This document shows, one piece after another, positions 36,701-44,976 of a stretch of 64,000 bases of DNA (position 1 is its first letter; each line of letters starts with the position of its first letter). Source of the DNA: Streptosporangium amethystogenes (lineage in GTDB: Bacteria; Actinomycetota; Actinomycetes; Streptosporangiales; Streptosporangiaceae); the NCBI RefSeq assembly GCF_000721075.1, contig NZ_JOEQ01000009.1:161861-225860 (forward strand). Direction: 5' to 3'. Position numbers and translations under genes: made by a program. The notes under the pieces are model-generated. The model worked only from the letters and a program-made list of their open reading frames with translations. It did not search any database and had not been told where the DNA came from.

Positions 36701-39700
36701 CATCCGGCTCGGCCTCGCCGAGCAGGTCGTGCTCGATCAGGCCGGTCTCGACCTGGTCGAGCACGACCTGCTCGGGTCCCGCGTCGGCCGTGAGGTCGAA
36801 GGCGGTGCGGACCGCCTCGTGGCGAAGGGCCGCGCCGGCGATGGCGGTACGGAGGAGGTCGGCGTCCACGGTGCCGTCCAGCTCGTACGAGGTCACGTAC
36901 GTCAGGTAGTCGTCGCTCACCTGCCGGTGGTAGACCAGCCCCGTCTGGAGGTGGGACAGCGGGAACCGCCGTTGGACGCGGCGCCCGCGCCGGAGCTCGT
37001 CCGGTACGGGCCCCGGGGCCTCTTCCTCGCCGGGGCGGTCCTCGCGGCCGGGTTTGAGCCGGTCCGCGAGCGCGCGCAGCGTACGCGCCTCGTAGATGTC
37101 GGCCACCTCGACGGCGAAGCCGGAACGGCGCAGCAGCGCCACCAGCCGCACCGCGTTGATGGAGTCGACCCCCAGGTAGAACAGGTCGACGTCGGCGGGG
37201 ATCTCCGCCTGCCCGAGCAGCTCGCACACCGCCGCGTGTGCCGCCACCCGCTCCGGCGGCTCACCCGGCTCACCCGGCTTGGCGGGTCCGGCCGCCCCCA
37301 CACCGGGGCCGGGCCAGGGCAGGTCCCGGCCGGTCAGCTCGCCGAGTGCGGCACGGGCGAGCTTGCCACTGGCGGCGTACGGCAGCCGGTCCACCACGGT
37401 GAACAGGGTCGGCACCATGACGCGCGGCAGCCGCTCCGCCGCGTGGGCGCGCAGGTCCTCCGCCGTCATCGCGTCGGCCGTGCCGTCGTCGTGCGGTACC
37501 AGGAACGCCTGGAGGCGGGCCGGCCCCGTCACGTTCTCGCGGTGGAGCACTCCTGCGGCCATGACGCCCGGATGCTCTCCGAGGACCGCGTCGATCTCCT
37601 CCAGCTCCACCCGCCGGCCGTTGATCTTCACCTGGTCGTCGAGGCGGCCGAGGAATTCCAGCACCCCGTCGGCTCGCCATCGGGCCAGGTCGCCGGTGCG
37701 GTAGAAGCGATCCCCGGTGTCGGCACGGACGCCGAACCGGCCTCCGTCTCCGGCGGCGTCACCGAGGTAGCCCAGGCCGACGCCCACACCCTCCACGACG
37801 ATCTCGCCGACGGCCCCGAGTGGCACCTCGCGCCCCGCACGATCCTGGAGTCGCACGCCGAGGTTGTCGATTGGACGGCCGATGGGCACGAAAGGCCGCC
37901 GGTCGACGGGGTCGAAGGTCCACCGCGTGACGTCGATGGAGGCCTCCGTGGGGCCGTACAGGTTGTGCACCCGCACGCCGAGCCGGGTGTGAGTCCGCTC
38001 CGCCAGCGCCCGCGACAGCCGTTCACCGCTGGTGAAGACCTGCCGCAGGCTGGGCAGCGGCCGATGGCCGGCGACGTCGAGGAAGGTGCCCAGCATGGCC
38101 GGCACGAAGTGCGCCGTGGTGACGCCGTAACGCTCGACGGCGTCGCACAGGTAACCCGCGTCGCCGTGGCGGCCGTGCGCCGCGGTGACGACCGTCGCGC
38201 CGGTCGCCGGCGGCCAGAGCAGCTCCCACAGGCACACGTCGAAGCTCAGCGGGGTCTTGGCCAGGACGACGTGGCCCGGCCCGAGCGGGAAGGCGCGTTG
38301 CATCCAGGCCAGCCGGTTGGCGAGCCCGTCGTGGCCGACCACGACCCCCTTGGGGCGGCCCGTCGACCCCGAGGTGTACATCACGTACGCGGCCCGGGGA
38401 GCGTCTTTCGACCGGGTCGGTGAGAAGGGTCCCGCGGCCGGATCGGCCACCGAGACGCGTAGCGGCTGCCCGAGCACGGCGAGGTCACCGGGCTCGGTGG
38501 TCGAGCCCTCCTCGACGAGGAGGCGGGCCCGGCTGTCGGAGAGCATGTACCGCGCGCGGGCCGGCGGCAGCTCGGGGTCGAGCGGCAGCAGGACGCCACC
38601 GGCGTCCAGCACGCCGTGCACCACGGCGATCAGTGGCGCGCCCCGTGGCAGGCGTACGGCCACGACCTGGCCGGCGTCGATCCCGGCGGAGCTCAGCCGC
38701 GCCGCCATCCGCTCGCTCGCCTCGGCGAGTTCCCGGTAGGTGACCCGGCGGGCGCCCCGTGGGCGGTCCTCCACCACGGCGGGGGCGTCGGGATGTCGTT
38801 CCGCGACGGCGCGCAGCCCACCGCCCGCCCACCGCAAGGACGCCGCCGCCGGGGTCTGGGCGGGCGGGGTCCGGGCGGGCGGGGCCGTTGGCGCGCCCCG
38901 GCCGGCCAGGGCGACCGGCCGGTCGGCGGGCAGGGTGAAGACGTCGGTGACGGTGGCCGCGGCGAGGTCGGCGAACCACTCCAGCTCGGTGCGCCGCCCG
39001 CCCGGGGCCCGGCACTCGAAGGTCAGGGCCAGCCGGCCGTCGCGGGCGGCGACGTAGACGTTCATCGCGAACTTGGCGGTGCCGTTGTGCAGGAGCCTGG
39101 GCCTCCAGCGCAGGCCCCCGGCCTCGATGGGCGGCGGTCGATGATGGCCGACCATCCCGGCCGGTTGCAGCAGGTTGACGACGACCACCGACTCGCCGCC
39201 CACCCCCGCGCCGTCCCCGGCCCGAATGCCCCAGTCGGCGTGCATGGCCGCGTCCTGGAGCTCGCGGCCCACGCGAGCCGCCAGCGACCTCAGGGTGTCC
39301 TCCGGCTCGATCTCCAGCCGGGCGGGAAGCGTCCTGACCCGGTAGCCGATCTGGGCGTCCTCGGCGGGGGTGCGGTGGCTGAACGGAACTCCCACGGCCA
39401 CCGCGCGCGAGTCGCCGTCCCACCGTGACAGCGCCGCGGCCACCCCGCTCATCGTCAGGGCGAACATGCTGACGCCGAGGTCCCTCGCCCGTGGCACGGC
39501 CACCTGCCGCAGGTCCACGGCGCAGACCCGCCGCAGGAGCACGCCTTCGCCGCTCGCCGCGGGCTCGCCGGTGCCGAGCGGCGAGCCGGCCCCGGCCAGG
39601 GCCAGCCGGGGCGTCCAGAAACGCGCGGCCTCCTCCGGCGTCACCAGCGGCCGGTACGGCAGCACCGGCCGCTCGGCCGCCGCCAGGCCCTGGTAGCCGC

Positions 39701-40145
39701 GGATGATCTCCTCGACCGCCAGCCGCACGCTCAGCCCGTCGCACACGCAGTGATGGAAGGTGAGCTGCAGGACACCGCCCGCCGGGCCGAGGTCCCAGTA
39801 CACCGCCCGGTGCAGGGCCTCGCCGGGAAAGAACGGCCGCCGGGCCTCCTGACGGACCTCGGCGGCCTCCTGCGTCCAGGCGTGCGGGCTCGCGGCGTCT
39901 GCCCGGATCACCCGGAGCCCCTCCGAGGTCACGTCCTCCCACTCCAGCCGCCCGTCGTCATCACGGACCGCCGAGCGCAGCAGCCGGTGCCGGTCGGCGA
40001 GGGCGGCGACGGCGGTTCGCAGCGAGGGGACGGCGACGGAGCCCTGGATCTCCAGGGCCACGCAGATGTTGTAGATCGCACTGAGCGGGTGGCGCCGCTG
40101 GTGGCGCCAGAGGGTCGCCTCCTCCGGGGTGAGGGGTTCGTTCAA
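33795..40145 (-). CDS. Two-module NRPS, C-A-PCP-C-A-PCP, no thioesterase
   Basis: 2116 residues. C1 (about 1-430) has an intact FHHCVCDG motif. A1 (about 440-940) gives the ten-residue code D-V-W-H-F-S-L-I-D-K, the textbook serine code. PCP1 follows (DLFYLGVDSINAVRL). C2 (about 1060-1490) has VEPFLDG where HHxxxDG belongs, so both His are missing. A2 (about 1510-2015) reads D-V-W-E-M-N-A-D-D-K, which I cannot assign; acidic 278 and 331 hint at a cationic substrate. PCP2 (FYAEGGSSLDSVRL) ends the protein with no TE, R or epimerase domain. The TTG start overlaps the stop of the carrier-protein gene (TTGA), with GGAGGA upstream. No MbtH gene is near. Confidence 0.93.
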   Translation of the reverse strand: MNEPLTPEEATLWRHQRRHPLSAIYNICVALEIQGSVAVPSLRTAVAALADRHRLLRSAVRDDDGRLEWEDVTSEGLRVIRADAASPHAWTQEAAEVRQEARRPFFPGEALHRAVYWDLGPAGGVLQLTFHHCVCDGLSVRLAVEEIIRGYQGLAAAERPVLPYRPLVTPEEAARFWTPRLALAGAGSPLGTGEPAASGEGVLLRRVCAVDLRQVAVPRARDLGVSMFALTMSGVAAALSRWDGDSRAVAVGVPFSHRTPAEDAQIGYRVRTLPARLEIEPEDTLRSLAARVGRELQDAAMHADWGIRAGDGAGVGGESVVVVNLLQPAGMVGHHRPPPIEAGGLRWRPRLLHNGTAKFAMNVYVAARDGRLALTFECRAPGGRRTELEWFADLAAATVTDVFTLPADRPVALAGRGAPTAPPARTPPAQTPAAASLRWAGGGLRAVAERHPDAPAVVEDRPRGARRVTYRELAEASERMAARLSSAGIDAGQVVAVRLPRGAPLIAVVHGVLDAGGVLLPLDPELPPARARYMLSDSRARLLVEEGSTTEPGDLAVLGQPLRVSVADPAAGPFSPTRSKDAPRAAYVMYTSGSTGRPKGVVVGHDGLANRLAWMQRAFPLGPGHVVLAKTPLSFDVCLWELLWPPATGATVVTAAHGRHGDAGYLCDAVERYGVTTAHFVPAMLGTFLDVAGHRPLPSLRQVFTSGERLSRALAERTHTRLGVRVHNLYGPTEASIDVTRWTFDPVDRRPFVPIGRPIDNLGVRLQDRAGREVPLGAVGEIVVEGVGVGLGYLGDAAGDGGRFGVRADTGDRFYRTGDLARWRADGVLEFLGRLDDQVKINGRRVELEEIDAVLGEHPGVMAAGVLHRENVTGPARLQAFLVPHDDGTADAMTAEDLRAHAAERLPRVMVPTLFTVVDRLPYAASGKLARAALGELTGRDLPWPGPGVGAAGPAKPGEPGEPPERVAAHAAVCELLGQAEIPADVDLFYLGVDSINAVRLVALLRRSGFAVEVADIYEARTLRALADRLKPGREDRPGEEEAPGPVPDELRRGRRVQRRFPLSHLQTGLVYHRQVSDDYLTYVTSYELDGTVDADLLRTAIAGAALRHEAVRTAFDLTADAGPEQVVLDQVETGLIEHDLLGEAEPDAALTRWRDEVRGRPFAWDAPPLFAFHLHRLAPGRAVFSIVEPFLDGWSVAVLGRDILDGYERARSARDGHPLPPTVREPVPSIPSYASFVAAERAAARDEAALSHWRAVVDSPDVSWRLAVGAGEPGTSATWHRHDHVFGEEELRALRAAADAARVSLRTLVWAVHMRTVALFTGRRRSGSTLMVNGRPELAGAEAMCGLFLNMLPVTVDLGEDTTWRELVDRLVAAEQHSWRHRRTPYAVLRSLAPGFEPSTVFNYTEFRPYRDLIEDTGRSLRVRSVTALDQTYMDLTVQCSLDAAGRRLRLSVEHRAPAVTVADARRFLACLVHAARTAARDLDSPVHADPLPAGELARLAEVGHGPARTWPAELSLARVVDDHAAIRPRAVAVEDDVESFGYAELAALSRHYARGVHRLSSARHPVVGVLAPRSARSWAAVLAIWRAGGTYVPLSARLPAERMARIVEQAGVEMVFTDPRHREVASALPRGVPLLPLEGLPSGEVPAQPPRASAECAYLLFTSGSTGRPKGARIGTVAMVNHWWSKVELLGLDENCVVAQSAPASFDVSVWQFAVPWLRGGRVVVMDDDLLLEPGRLFGALDERGIRVYETTPSHLATLLDAAEAAGLSWPRPGSGLECMMVNGEAAGADLCRRWLRAGGAPLVNAYGPTECADDITHMVIDDPGITGNVPIGRPIPNIVCEVTDESGHPVPLGVEGELRVRGACLGLGYLDADDEPRRFLRADTAPHPVVAYRTGDRVRFTERGTLLWLGRDDGQVKVRGRRIELGDVETHLRAHPEVRDAAATVVRSGGGRLRAVVVARSDPPRADRRALLDHLAARVPSWMLPDEIVFAPALPSTAHGKLDRRLLAEARYAPAASAAHDAVASVAVAPSELDAVVAQEWQRITGRSPDPDSDFYAEGGSSLDSVRLTSRVGARLGRALSVTDLLRAPRYHDLIAHLREPDEADPAGSDPAG

Positions 40146-40408
40146 CGCCCGTCCTCCCCGGAGACGGAGGCGGAGACGGCGTCGAGGACGCGCGCGGCGA
40201 AGTCGCCCACGTCCGTGGCCGTGCTGAGGTCGTCCCAGGTCATCCGGACGCCGCAGGCCGCGTACACCGCGCCGATGAGTCGCAGCGCGCTCAGCGAGTC
40301 ACCGCCACCGTCGGTGAACGTGCCGCTGTGCCCGTCAGGCAGGAGGCTCAGCCACAGATCGCGTACCAGGGTGCGGGGATCATGTGCGGTGTCGTACGTG
40401 TGCGACAT
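40142..40408 (-). CDS. Free-standing peptidyl carrier protein
   Basis: 88 residues with the phosphopantetheine attachment motif GGGDSLSALRL, the Ser accepting the prosthetic arm. GAGGAG lies nine bases before the ATG. Its stop overlaps the NRPS start by two bases, so both are translated together. Lying between a free-standing adenylation gene and an NRPS that begins with a condensation domain, it most likely holds the starter unit that C1 transfers to serine. Confidence 0.9.
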   Translation of the reverse strand: MSHTYDTAHDPRTLVRDLWLSLLPDGHSGTFTDGGGDSLSALRLIGAVYAACGVRMTWDDLSTATDVGDFAARVLDAVSASVSGEDGR

Positions 40409-40429
40409 CTCGCTCCTCACTGATGGGGA

Positions 40430-41962
40430 CTATCCGGGGTCGGGCCGATGCCGGGCGATCAGCAGCCGATGGTCTGTCTTGCCGTTGGGCAGCACGGGCC
40501 AGGCGGGGATGTCCGTGATCACCGTGGGCACCATGTGGCCGGGCAGCCGCTCGCGCAGCCACGCGGTGAGCGCGCGGGAGTCCAGCGGGGCGGACACGGA
40601 CGTGCGGGCCACCACGCACGCCACTCCCCGCTCACCCGCACCGACGACCGCCGCCTGTGCTATTCCGGGGTAGGCGCGCAGGTGGTGCTCGACGGTCTCC
40701 GGATCCACCCGCATCCCCCGTACCTTGAGCATGCGGTCGGTGCGGCCGGTCCACACCATGGTGCCGTCGACGGTCGTGACCCGGTCGCCCGTCTCCCACT
40801 GCCGCCGGGCACAGCCGCCGTCGGACGGGGGCCCGCCGGAGAGGTAGCCCAGGGCGACGGCGTCGCCGGAGACGACGAGCTCGCCGTCGCCAGGCCGGGT
40901 CCGGAACGCCACATGGCCGAGGGGCGTGCCGATCGGCACCAGGGAGCCGGCCGACTCGGTGCCGGTGACCTCGTGGGCGGCGATGATCCCGGTGGTCTCG
41001 GTACAGCCGTAGGTGTTCCACAGCCTGGCCCGTGGCAGCAGCCGCCTGCTCCGGTGGGCGAGCGTGACGTCGAGGGGCTCGCTGGCGAACAGCAGGCCGC
41101 GGACCGACGCCAGCGCGTCGCCGAGCTCGCCGGCGGGCATCGCGTCGAGGACGGCACGCCAGTACGACGGCGTGAGGTCCAGATGGGTCACCCGGTGCTC
41201 GCGCACCAGGTCCGCCACCCCCCATGGGGTACGGACCTCCTCCTCGCTCGGCACGACGACGCAGGCCCCGCGCGCGAGGGGGAGCAGTAGTTCCCTGATC
41301 GAGGAGGAGAAACCCAGCGGCGCCACGCCGAGACAGCGGTCCTCGCCGCTCAGGGAGAGGTGGGCCGGCAACGCGCGCGCGTACTCGGCCAGTCCCGCGT
41401 GACCGAGCAGCACGCCCTTGGGCAGGCCGGTGGATCCGGAGGTGAACATGACGTAGGCCGCCGCGCACGGCGCGGGCCCGGGAAGGCGGCCTGGGGCGGA
41501 GGGGGACGCCAGCAGTGGGGCGGCGTCCAGACCGGGGTGCCCTTCGGCCGGCAGCCCGCCGGCGGCCCTGTCGACGATCATCGTCCGCACCGGGGCGGCC
41601 TCGGTCATGTGGGCCAGCAGCGGGGCGGGGTAGAGGGGGTCGAGCGGCAGATAGATCGCGCCCGCTCGCATGATGCCCAGCGCGAGCACCGGCGCGCGCT
41701 CGGATCGGCCCGACGCGAGCCCGACCACGTCACCGGGTACGACTCCGGCGGCGGCCAGCCGACCGGCCACCGCACGCACGCCCCGTGCCAGCTCGCCGTA
41801 GGTGGTCTCGTGCTCGCCGATGATCGCTGTCGTCTCCGGCGCCCGCGCGGCGGCCTCCTCCACCAGGTCCGGCAGAGCGCGCCACCCTCCCCGCGTCACG
41901 CGCTGACAGTCGGCGCCGTACCTTTCACAAAGGGACGAATGGGAGGACAATTCTTCCCCCAT
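40430..41962 (-). CDS. Free-standing adenylation domain
   Basis: 510 residues, a complete AMP-forming domain: core motifs YVMFTSGSTGLPKG, NTYGCTETTG, ETGDRV and the final LPNGKTDHRLL with the catalytic Lys. The residue at position 235, Asp in alpha-amino-acid-activating domains, is Ser here (GFSSSIRELLLPL), and position 239 is Arg. The pocket reads S-S-R-D-L-A-T-G-I. It therefore probably activates something other than a standard alpha-amino acid, such as an aryl, beta-amino or fatty acid. It ends 21 bases before the carrier gene and should load it. First gene of the locus; ribosome site is weak. Confidence 0.9.
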   Translation of the reverse strand: MGEELSSHSSLCERYGADCQRVTRGGWRALPDLVEEAAARAPETTAIIGEHETTYGELARGVRAVAGRLAAAGVVPGDVVGLASGRSERAPVLALGIMRAGAIYLPLDPLYPAPLLAHMTEAAPVRTMIVDRAAGGLPAEGHPGLDAAPLLASPSAPGRLPGPAPCAAAYVMFTSGSTGLPKGVLLGHAGLAEYARALPAHLSLSGEDRCLGVAPLGFSSSIRELLLPLARGACVVVPSEEEVRTPWGVADLVREHRVTHLDLTPSYWRAVLDAMPAGELGDALASVRGLLFASEPLDVTLAHRSRRLLPRARLWNTYGCTETTGIIAAHEVTGTESAGSLVPIGTPLGHVAFRTRPGDGELVVSGDAVALGYLSGGPPSDGGCARRQWETGDRVTTVDGTMVWTGRTDRMLKVRGMRVDPETVEHHLRAYPGIAQAAVVGAGERGVACVVARTSVSAPLDSRALTAWLRERLPGHMVPTVITDIPAWPVLPNGKTDHRLLIARHRPDPG

Positions 41963-42289
41963 GATTTTTTGATCTCTGGCCGTGATGGATCCGACCGGCT
42001 AATCGCACAGGCTCCTCTCGCCGCCAGTATTAAAGATTTCATGAAAAAAATCCATACAGCCGGATAGCGCTGTTCACGGTCATCCGAAAATGCTGGCCAA
42101 AATCCGACGCTCCCGGGTTTTGGTACAGCCTTCTCCCTTCACCTCTGGTGGAGAGTGTCCGCTCAGAGGCAGCCGACGCGGGTACCGGGCAACGAGAGGT
42201 TCGACTATGCCGTCCAGGGGAGTTCACGCCCGGCAGCGGGGGAGCGCCGTGACAGGGGGCGCCGGCGCTCACGGATTCCCCCGGTCACG
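41963..42289. other. Divergent promoter region of the NRPS locus
   Basis: About 330 bases between the divergent adenylation gene and the DUF1275 gene. It is clearly AT-richer around 42000-42070, consistent with promoters. I found no strong inverted repeat or ORF that I would call a gene. A 27-codon frame beginning at a GTG behind GAGAGGAG (minus strand, about 42010) overlaps the adenylation start and might be a leader. Confidence 0.45.
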
Positions 42290-42964
42290 ATGCCGGAGGT
42301 GAAGGACGACCGGCCGTCCGACGCGTCACTGGCCGGTCTGACCGTCATCAGCGGACTCGTGGACGCGATCAGCTACGTGGGCATCGGCCAGGTGTTCATG
42401 GCGAACATGACGGGGAACCTGCTCATCCTCGGCTTCGCCGCGGGTGACCCGTCCAAGTTCCCGCTCGTCGCGACGGCCATCGCCGTGGTGGGCTTCTTCC
42501 TCGGGGCCGGGCTGGCCGGGCGGCTCACCGACCGGGTGGCGAACGTCCGCCGCAGGCTGCTCCTCGCCATGACCATAGAGACCGGCCTGTTCGCCGCCAC
42601 CATGGTGGGCTCGTTCCTGCTGCCCACCACCCAGGCCGGCCGCTACCCGCTGATCGTCGCCCTGGGACTCGCCATGGGCGGACGGAACACCGTCGTGCGC
42701 CGTCTCAAGATCCCCGACATCAGCACCACCGTGGTGACCGGCACGTTGACCAACCTGGCGGCCGATTCGGTGCTCGGCACCGGAAAGCGCACGCGGGCCC
42801 GCCGGCGCGCGGGGGAGATCGTCGCGCTGGTCCTCGGAGCCTGGGTGGGCGTCCTGCTGCTGCGGCACTTCGGGTTCAACGCCACACTGGTGGTGCTGAC
42901 CGTCCTGATGGCCCTGATAACCGCCCTCTACACCTGGCGCACCTCACCGGCGCGTGCCCGCTGA
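42290..42964 (+). CDS. DUF1275 (YoaK-like) membrane protein
   Basis: 224 residues with about six hydrophobic helices, starting MPEVKDDRPSDASLAGLTVI. The family signature SGLVDAISYVGIGQVFMANMTGN appears near the N-terminus, split here as VFMANMTGNLLILGFA. These proteins are widespread integral membrane proteins of unknown transport function. The start lacks a clear ribosome site; the ATG is chosen because the conserved region begins soon after. It is divergent from the NRPS genes, so co-regulation or product export is possible but unproven. Confidence 0.82.
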   Translation: MPEVKDDRPSDASLAGLTVISGLVDAISYVGIGQVFMANMTGNLLILGFAAGDPSKFPLVATAIAVVGFFLGAGLAGRLTDRVANVRRRLLLAMTIETGLFAATMVGSFLLPTTQAGRYPLIVALGLAMGGRNTVVRRLKIPDISTTVVTGTLTNLAADSVLGTGKRTRARRRAGEIVALVLGAWVGVLLLRHFGFNATLVVLTVLMALITALYTWRTSPARAR

Positions 42965-42991
42965 CCCGTTACCGGTCGCGCCGGCCGTGTC

Positions 42992-43321
42992 TCACTGGTC
43001 GCGGAAGCAGACCAGGTGGAAGGAGCGCGCGGCGGGGGATCCGTCGGGATCGAAGGTGTGCACCTCCATCTGGTCCGGCTGCCGTCCCAGGCCGACGGTG
43101 ATCAGGCCTGGCGAGACGGGCTCGTCCTTGGCGCTGCCGATCGTACCGGCGAAGTTCGTCTTCGCCTCTCCCTGGAGCGGCACCTTCCAGGTGACCGTGT
43201 ACTTGTTCGGCTTCTCGAAACGGCAGTCGCCGATCAGGTAGCCCCGGACCACCGATCCGTCGGCCGCGATGACACATGCCAGTCTTTTCTCAAATTCCGC
43301 CACGGCCTTCTCCTTAATCAT
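42992..43321 (-). CDS. Hypothetical protein (109 aa)
   Basis: Starts MIKEKAVAEFEKRLACVIAA and contains GYLIGDCRFEKPNKYTVTWK and a C-terminal RSFHLVCFRD. It looks like a small soluble beta-rich domain; I recognise no family. A GTG two codons upstream is an alternative start and neither has a clear ribosome site. It lies 89 bases behind the 2Fe-2S protein gene on the same strand and may share its transcript. Confidence 0.6.
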   Translation of the reverse strand: MIKEKAVAEFEKRLACVIAADGSVVRGYLIGDCRFEKPNKYTVTWKVPLQGEAKTNFAGTIGSAKDEPVSPGLITVGLGRQPDQMEVHTFDPDGSPAARSFHLVCFRDQ

Positions 43322-43410
43322 GTTCACACGGTGCGGAAAGGCGCTCCGTCGTCCTTTCTCCCCACGCCTTCTGCCGGTAATCGCCATAAAAACTTTTCGC
43401 CGTGCGTGGT

Positions 43411-43818
43411 TTATTTCGATTCTGCCGAACTCCGGTGTGCCCGCCGCGACCGCTTGAACGTGTGCAGGCCGAGAACGGCCGGCAGGTCGGCGATGCCGGG
43501 GCCGCCGGCGTCGACCCAGGCGACGATGTCCTCGATGACCTCGGTGTCCAGCACGAGGCCCAGCCAGACCGGACGGCCACCCGCCCTCCTGCCCTTGGGG
43601 GAGGGGGTGACGACGATGACGTTCGACTGCAGGCAGGGCCCCAGGCAGTCGGTGACGACGCGGACCCGCAAGGGCCGTGTCGGTCGCCCGCGGAGCAGGT
43701 TCAGGTGCTCCTGGTGGTCGACGTCCGGGTGCTTTCTCAGCGTGCCGCAGCAGCAGCCCCGGCACACGGTGATCAGGCAGCCCTGCTGCCGCGCGGAGGT
43801 GAGGACGGCACCGCTCAT
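43411..43818 (-). CDS. Thioredoxin-like (2Fe-2S) ferredoxin domain protein
   Basis: 135 residues. The motif ITVCRGCCCGTLRKH and, about 45 residues on, VVTDCLGPCLQSNVIVV provide the Cys ligands of a thioredoxin-fold 2Fe-2S cluster. GGGAAGG lies just before the ATG. Homologues often occur in actinomycete cobalamin/cobalt gene neighbourhoods, which fits the nearby cbtBA genes and cobalt enzyme; here the NRPS locus lies in between. The electron partner is not known. Confidence 0.8.
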   Translation of the reverse strand: MSGAVLTSARQQGCLITVCRGCCCGTLRKHPDVDHQEHLNLLRGRPTRPLRVRVVTDCLGPCLQSNVIVVTPSPKGRRAGGRPVWLGLVLDTEVIEDIVAWVDAGGPGIADLPAVLGLHTFKRSRRAHRSSAESK

Positions 43819-44242
43819 CGGACACCTTCCCTTCGGACTCGCGCTCCTCCGCCGTGCCCGGACGACGTGCGGTCGCCCTCCGGCCCACATATGCCCGTCA
43901 TATCTGGAAATTTCCTGCTAATCACCACTGAACCCCCGATCCAGCACACGAAAACCACTCTAAGGAACCAGTCGATTGTCTATCTTGCTGGAATTTGTCA
44001 CACCGTGAGCTGTCGGCCTTTGCTGTGGAAACACCTGGCATGCAGCCCGAGGGGCTGATCGGCGCCATATAGTCCTGTTCAGGGGCCGTTTCCCCATAAC
44101 ACGGGAAAGTCTTGTTAAGGTCTTCTGAGATGTTTCTGGGGTCAAAAATTATTTGCGTTTATTTACTCCGTGCTACGGCATTTGCGACAAACTGTCAGGG
44201 TAGATCGACCAGCGACGTTCTCTCAATGGAACGGAGCCAACA
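43819..44242. other. Promoter region of the nitrile hydratase-like operon
   Basis: About 420 bases, markedly AT-richer than average near 43920-44000 and 44130-44190. It must contain the promoter of the operon on the right and that of the 2Fe-2S gene on the left. No convincing operator or ORF was found. Confidence 0.45.
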
Positions 44243-44668
44243 ATGGCCACGATGCAGTACGACAAGCTCCTGACCAAGGTCAGGAACCTTTCACCGGAAG
44301 AGCGCGACGTTCTCGACTCGCCGTACACGATCCCCAACGAGCTCTACGCCGCGCTGCGGTCGGTGCTCCATGACGTTGGTGGTCAGCCGGACACTCCTCA
44401 GCCCTACTTCCTGAAGGAGGAGGAGGACTGGGAGATGAACGCCTACCTCACCTCCGAGTGCCTGGCCTGGCGCGGTGCGTGGAACTCGGAGATGCGGCGC
44501 AGGCGCGAGAACGATCTCGGTGCGACCGAGTACTTCGGGCTGCCCTACTACGCCCGCTGGATCACGGGTGCGGCCAAGGCGCTGGTCGACGAGAAGCTCA
44601 TCACCGTCGACGAGCTGAGCGCCAAGATCGACGAGATCCGCGAACGGTTGGAGGCGAAGAAGAAGTGA
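44243..44668 (+). CDS. Nitrile hydratase/thiocyanate hydrolase beta N-terminal-type subunit
   Basis: 141 residues, helical, matching the N-terminal half of nitrile hydratase beta subunits: FGLPYYARWITGAAKALVDE and LITVDELSAKIDEIRERLEA. First gene of a four-gene operon in which every junction overlaps. In three-subunit enzymes (thiocyanate hydrolase, toyocamycin nitrile hydratase) the beta chain is split in two as here. An ACGGAG site precedes the ATG. The next gene starts at GTG 44665, overlapping this stop. Confidence 0.8.
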   Translation: MATMQYDKLLTKVRNLSPEERDVLDSPYTIPNELYAALRSVLHDVGGQPDTPQPYFLKEEEDWEMNAYLTSECLAWRGAWNSEMRRRRENDLGATEYFGLPYYARWITGAAKALVDEKLITVDELSAKIDEIRERLEAKKK

Positions 44669-44976
44669 CGGCCAAGCGGAAGTTCAACATCGGTGATCGG
44701 GTCTCCGTCGTGGACAAGACGACGCTGTTCCACCACCGCACCCAGAAGTTCACCCGGGGCCAGAGCGGTGTTGTCACGGAATACCGCCCCGAATGGGTCA
44801 TTCCGGAGGACGAGGCGTTCGACCCGGCGGGCAACGGGCGGAAAGAGCCCTTCTACATCGTCAGGTTCAAGCAGGACGATCTGTGGCCGGACTACACGGG
44901 CCACCACATCGACACGCTGGAGACGGAATTCTCGGAGAGCTGGCTGGAGCCGGCGACTAGCAAGGGAAAGCGATGA
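44665..44976 (+). CDS. Nitrile hydratase/thiocyanate hydrolase beta C-terminal-type (SH3-like) subunit
   Basis: 103 residues beginning VTAKRKFNIGDRVSVVDKTT, with the SH3-like barrel of the nitrile hydratase beta C-terminus: TRGQSGVVTEYRPEWVIPED, YIVRF and the metal-centre-facing region ending FSESWLEPA. Two Arg-containing strands may supply the residues that hydrogen-bond to the oxidised Cys ligands. Start GTG overlaps the previous stop (GTGA), and its own stop overlaps the next start (ATGA), so subunits are made in fixed ratio. Confidence 0.8.
   Translation: MTAKRKFNIGDRVSVVDKTTLFHHRTQKFTRGQSGVVTEYRPEWVIPEDEAFDPAGNGRKEPFYIVRFKQDDLWPDYTGHHIDTLETEFSESWLEPATSKGKR

Noticed and set aside
36000..38423. 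Long plus-strand open frame across the NRPS
   Set aside because: It is antisense to well-defined C, A and PCP domains; the product is low-complexity and has no motif.
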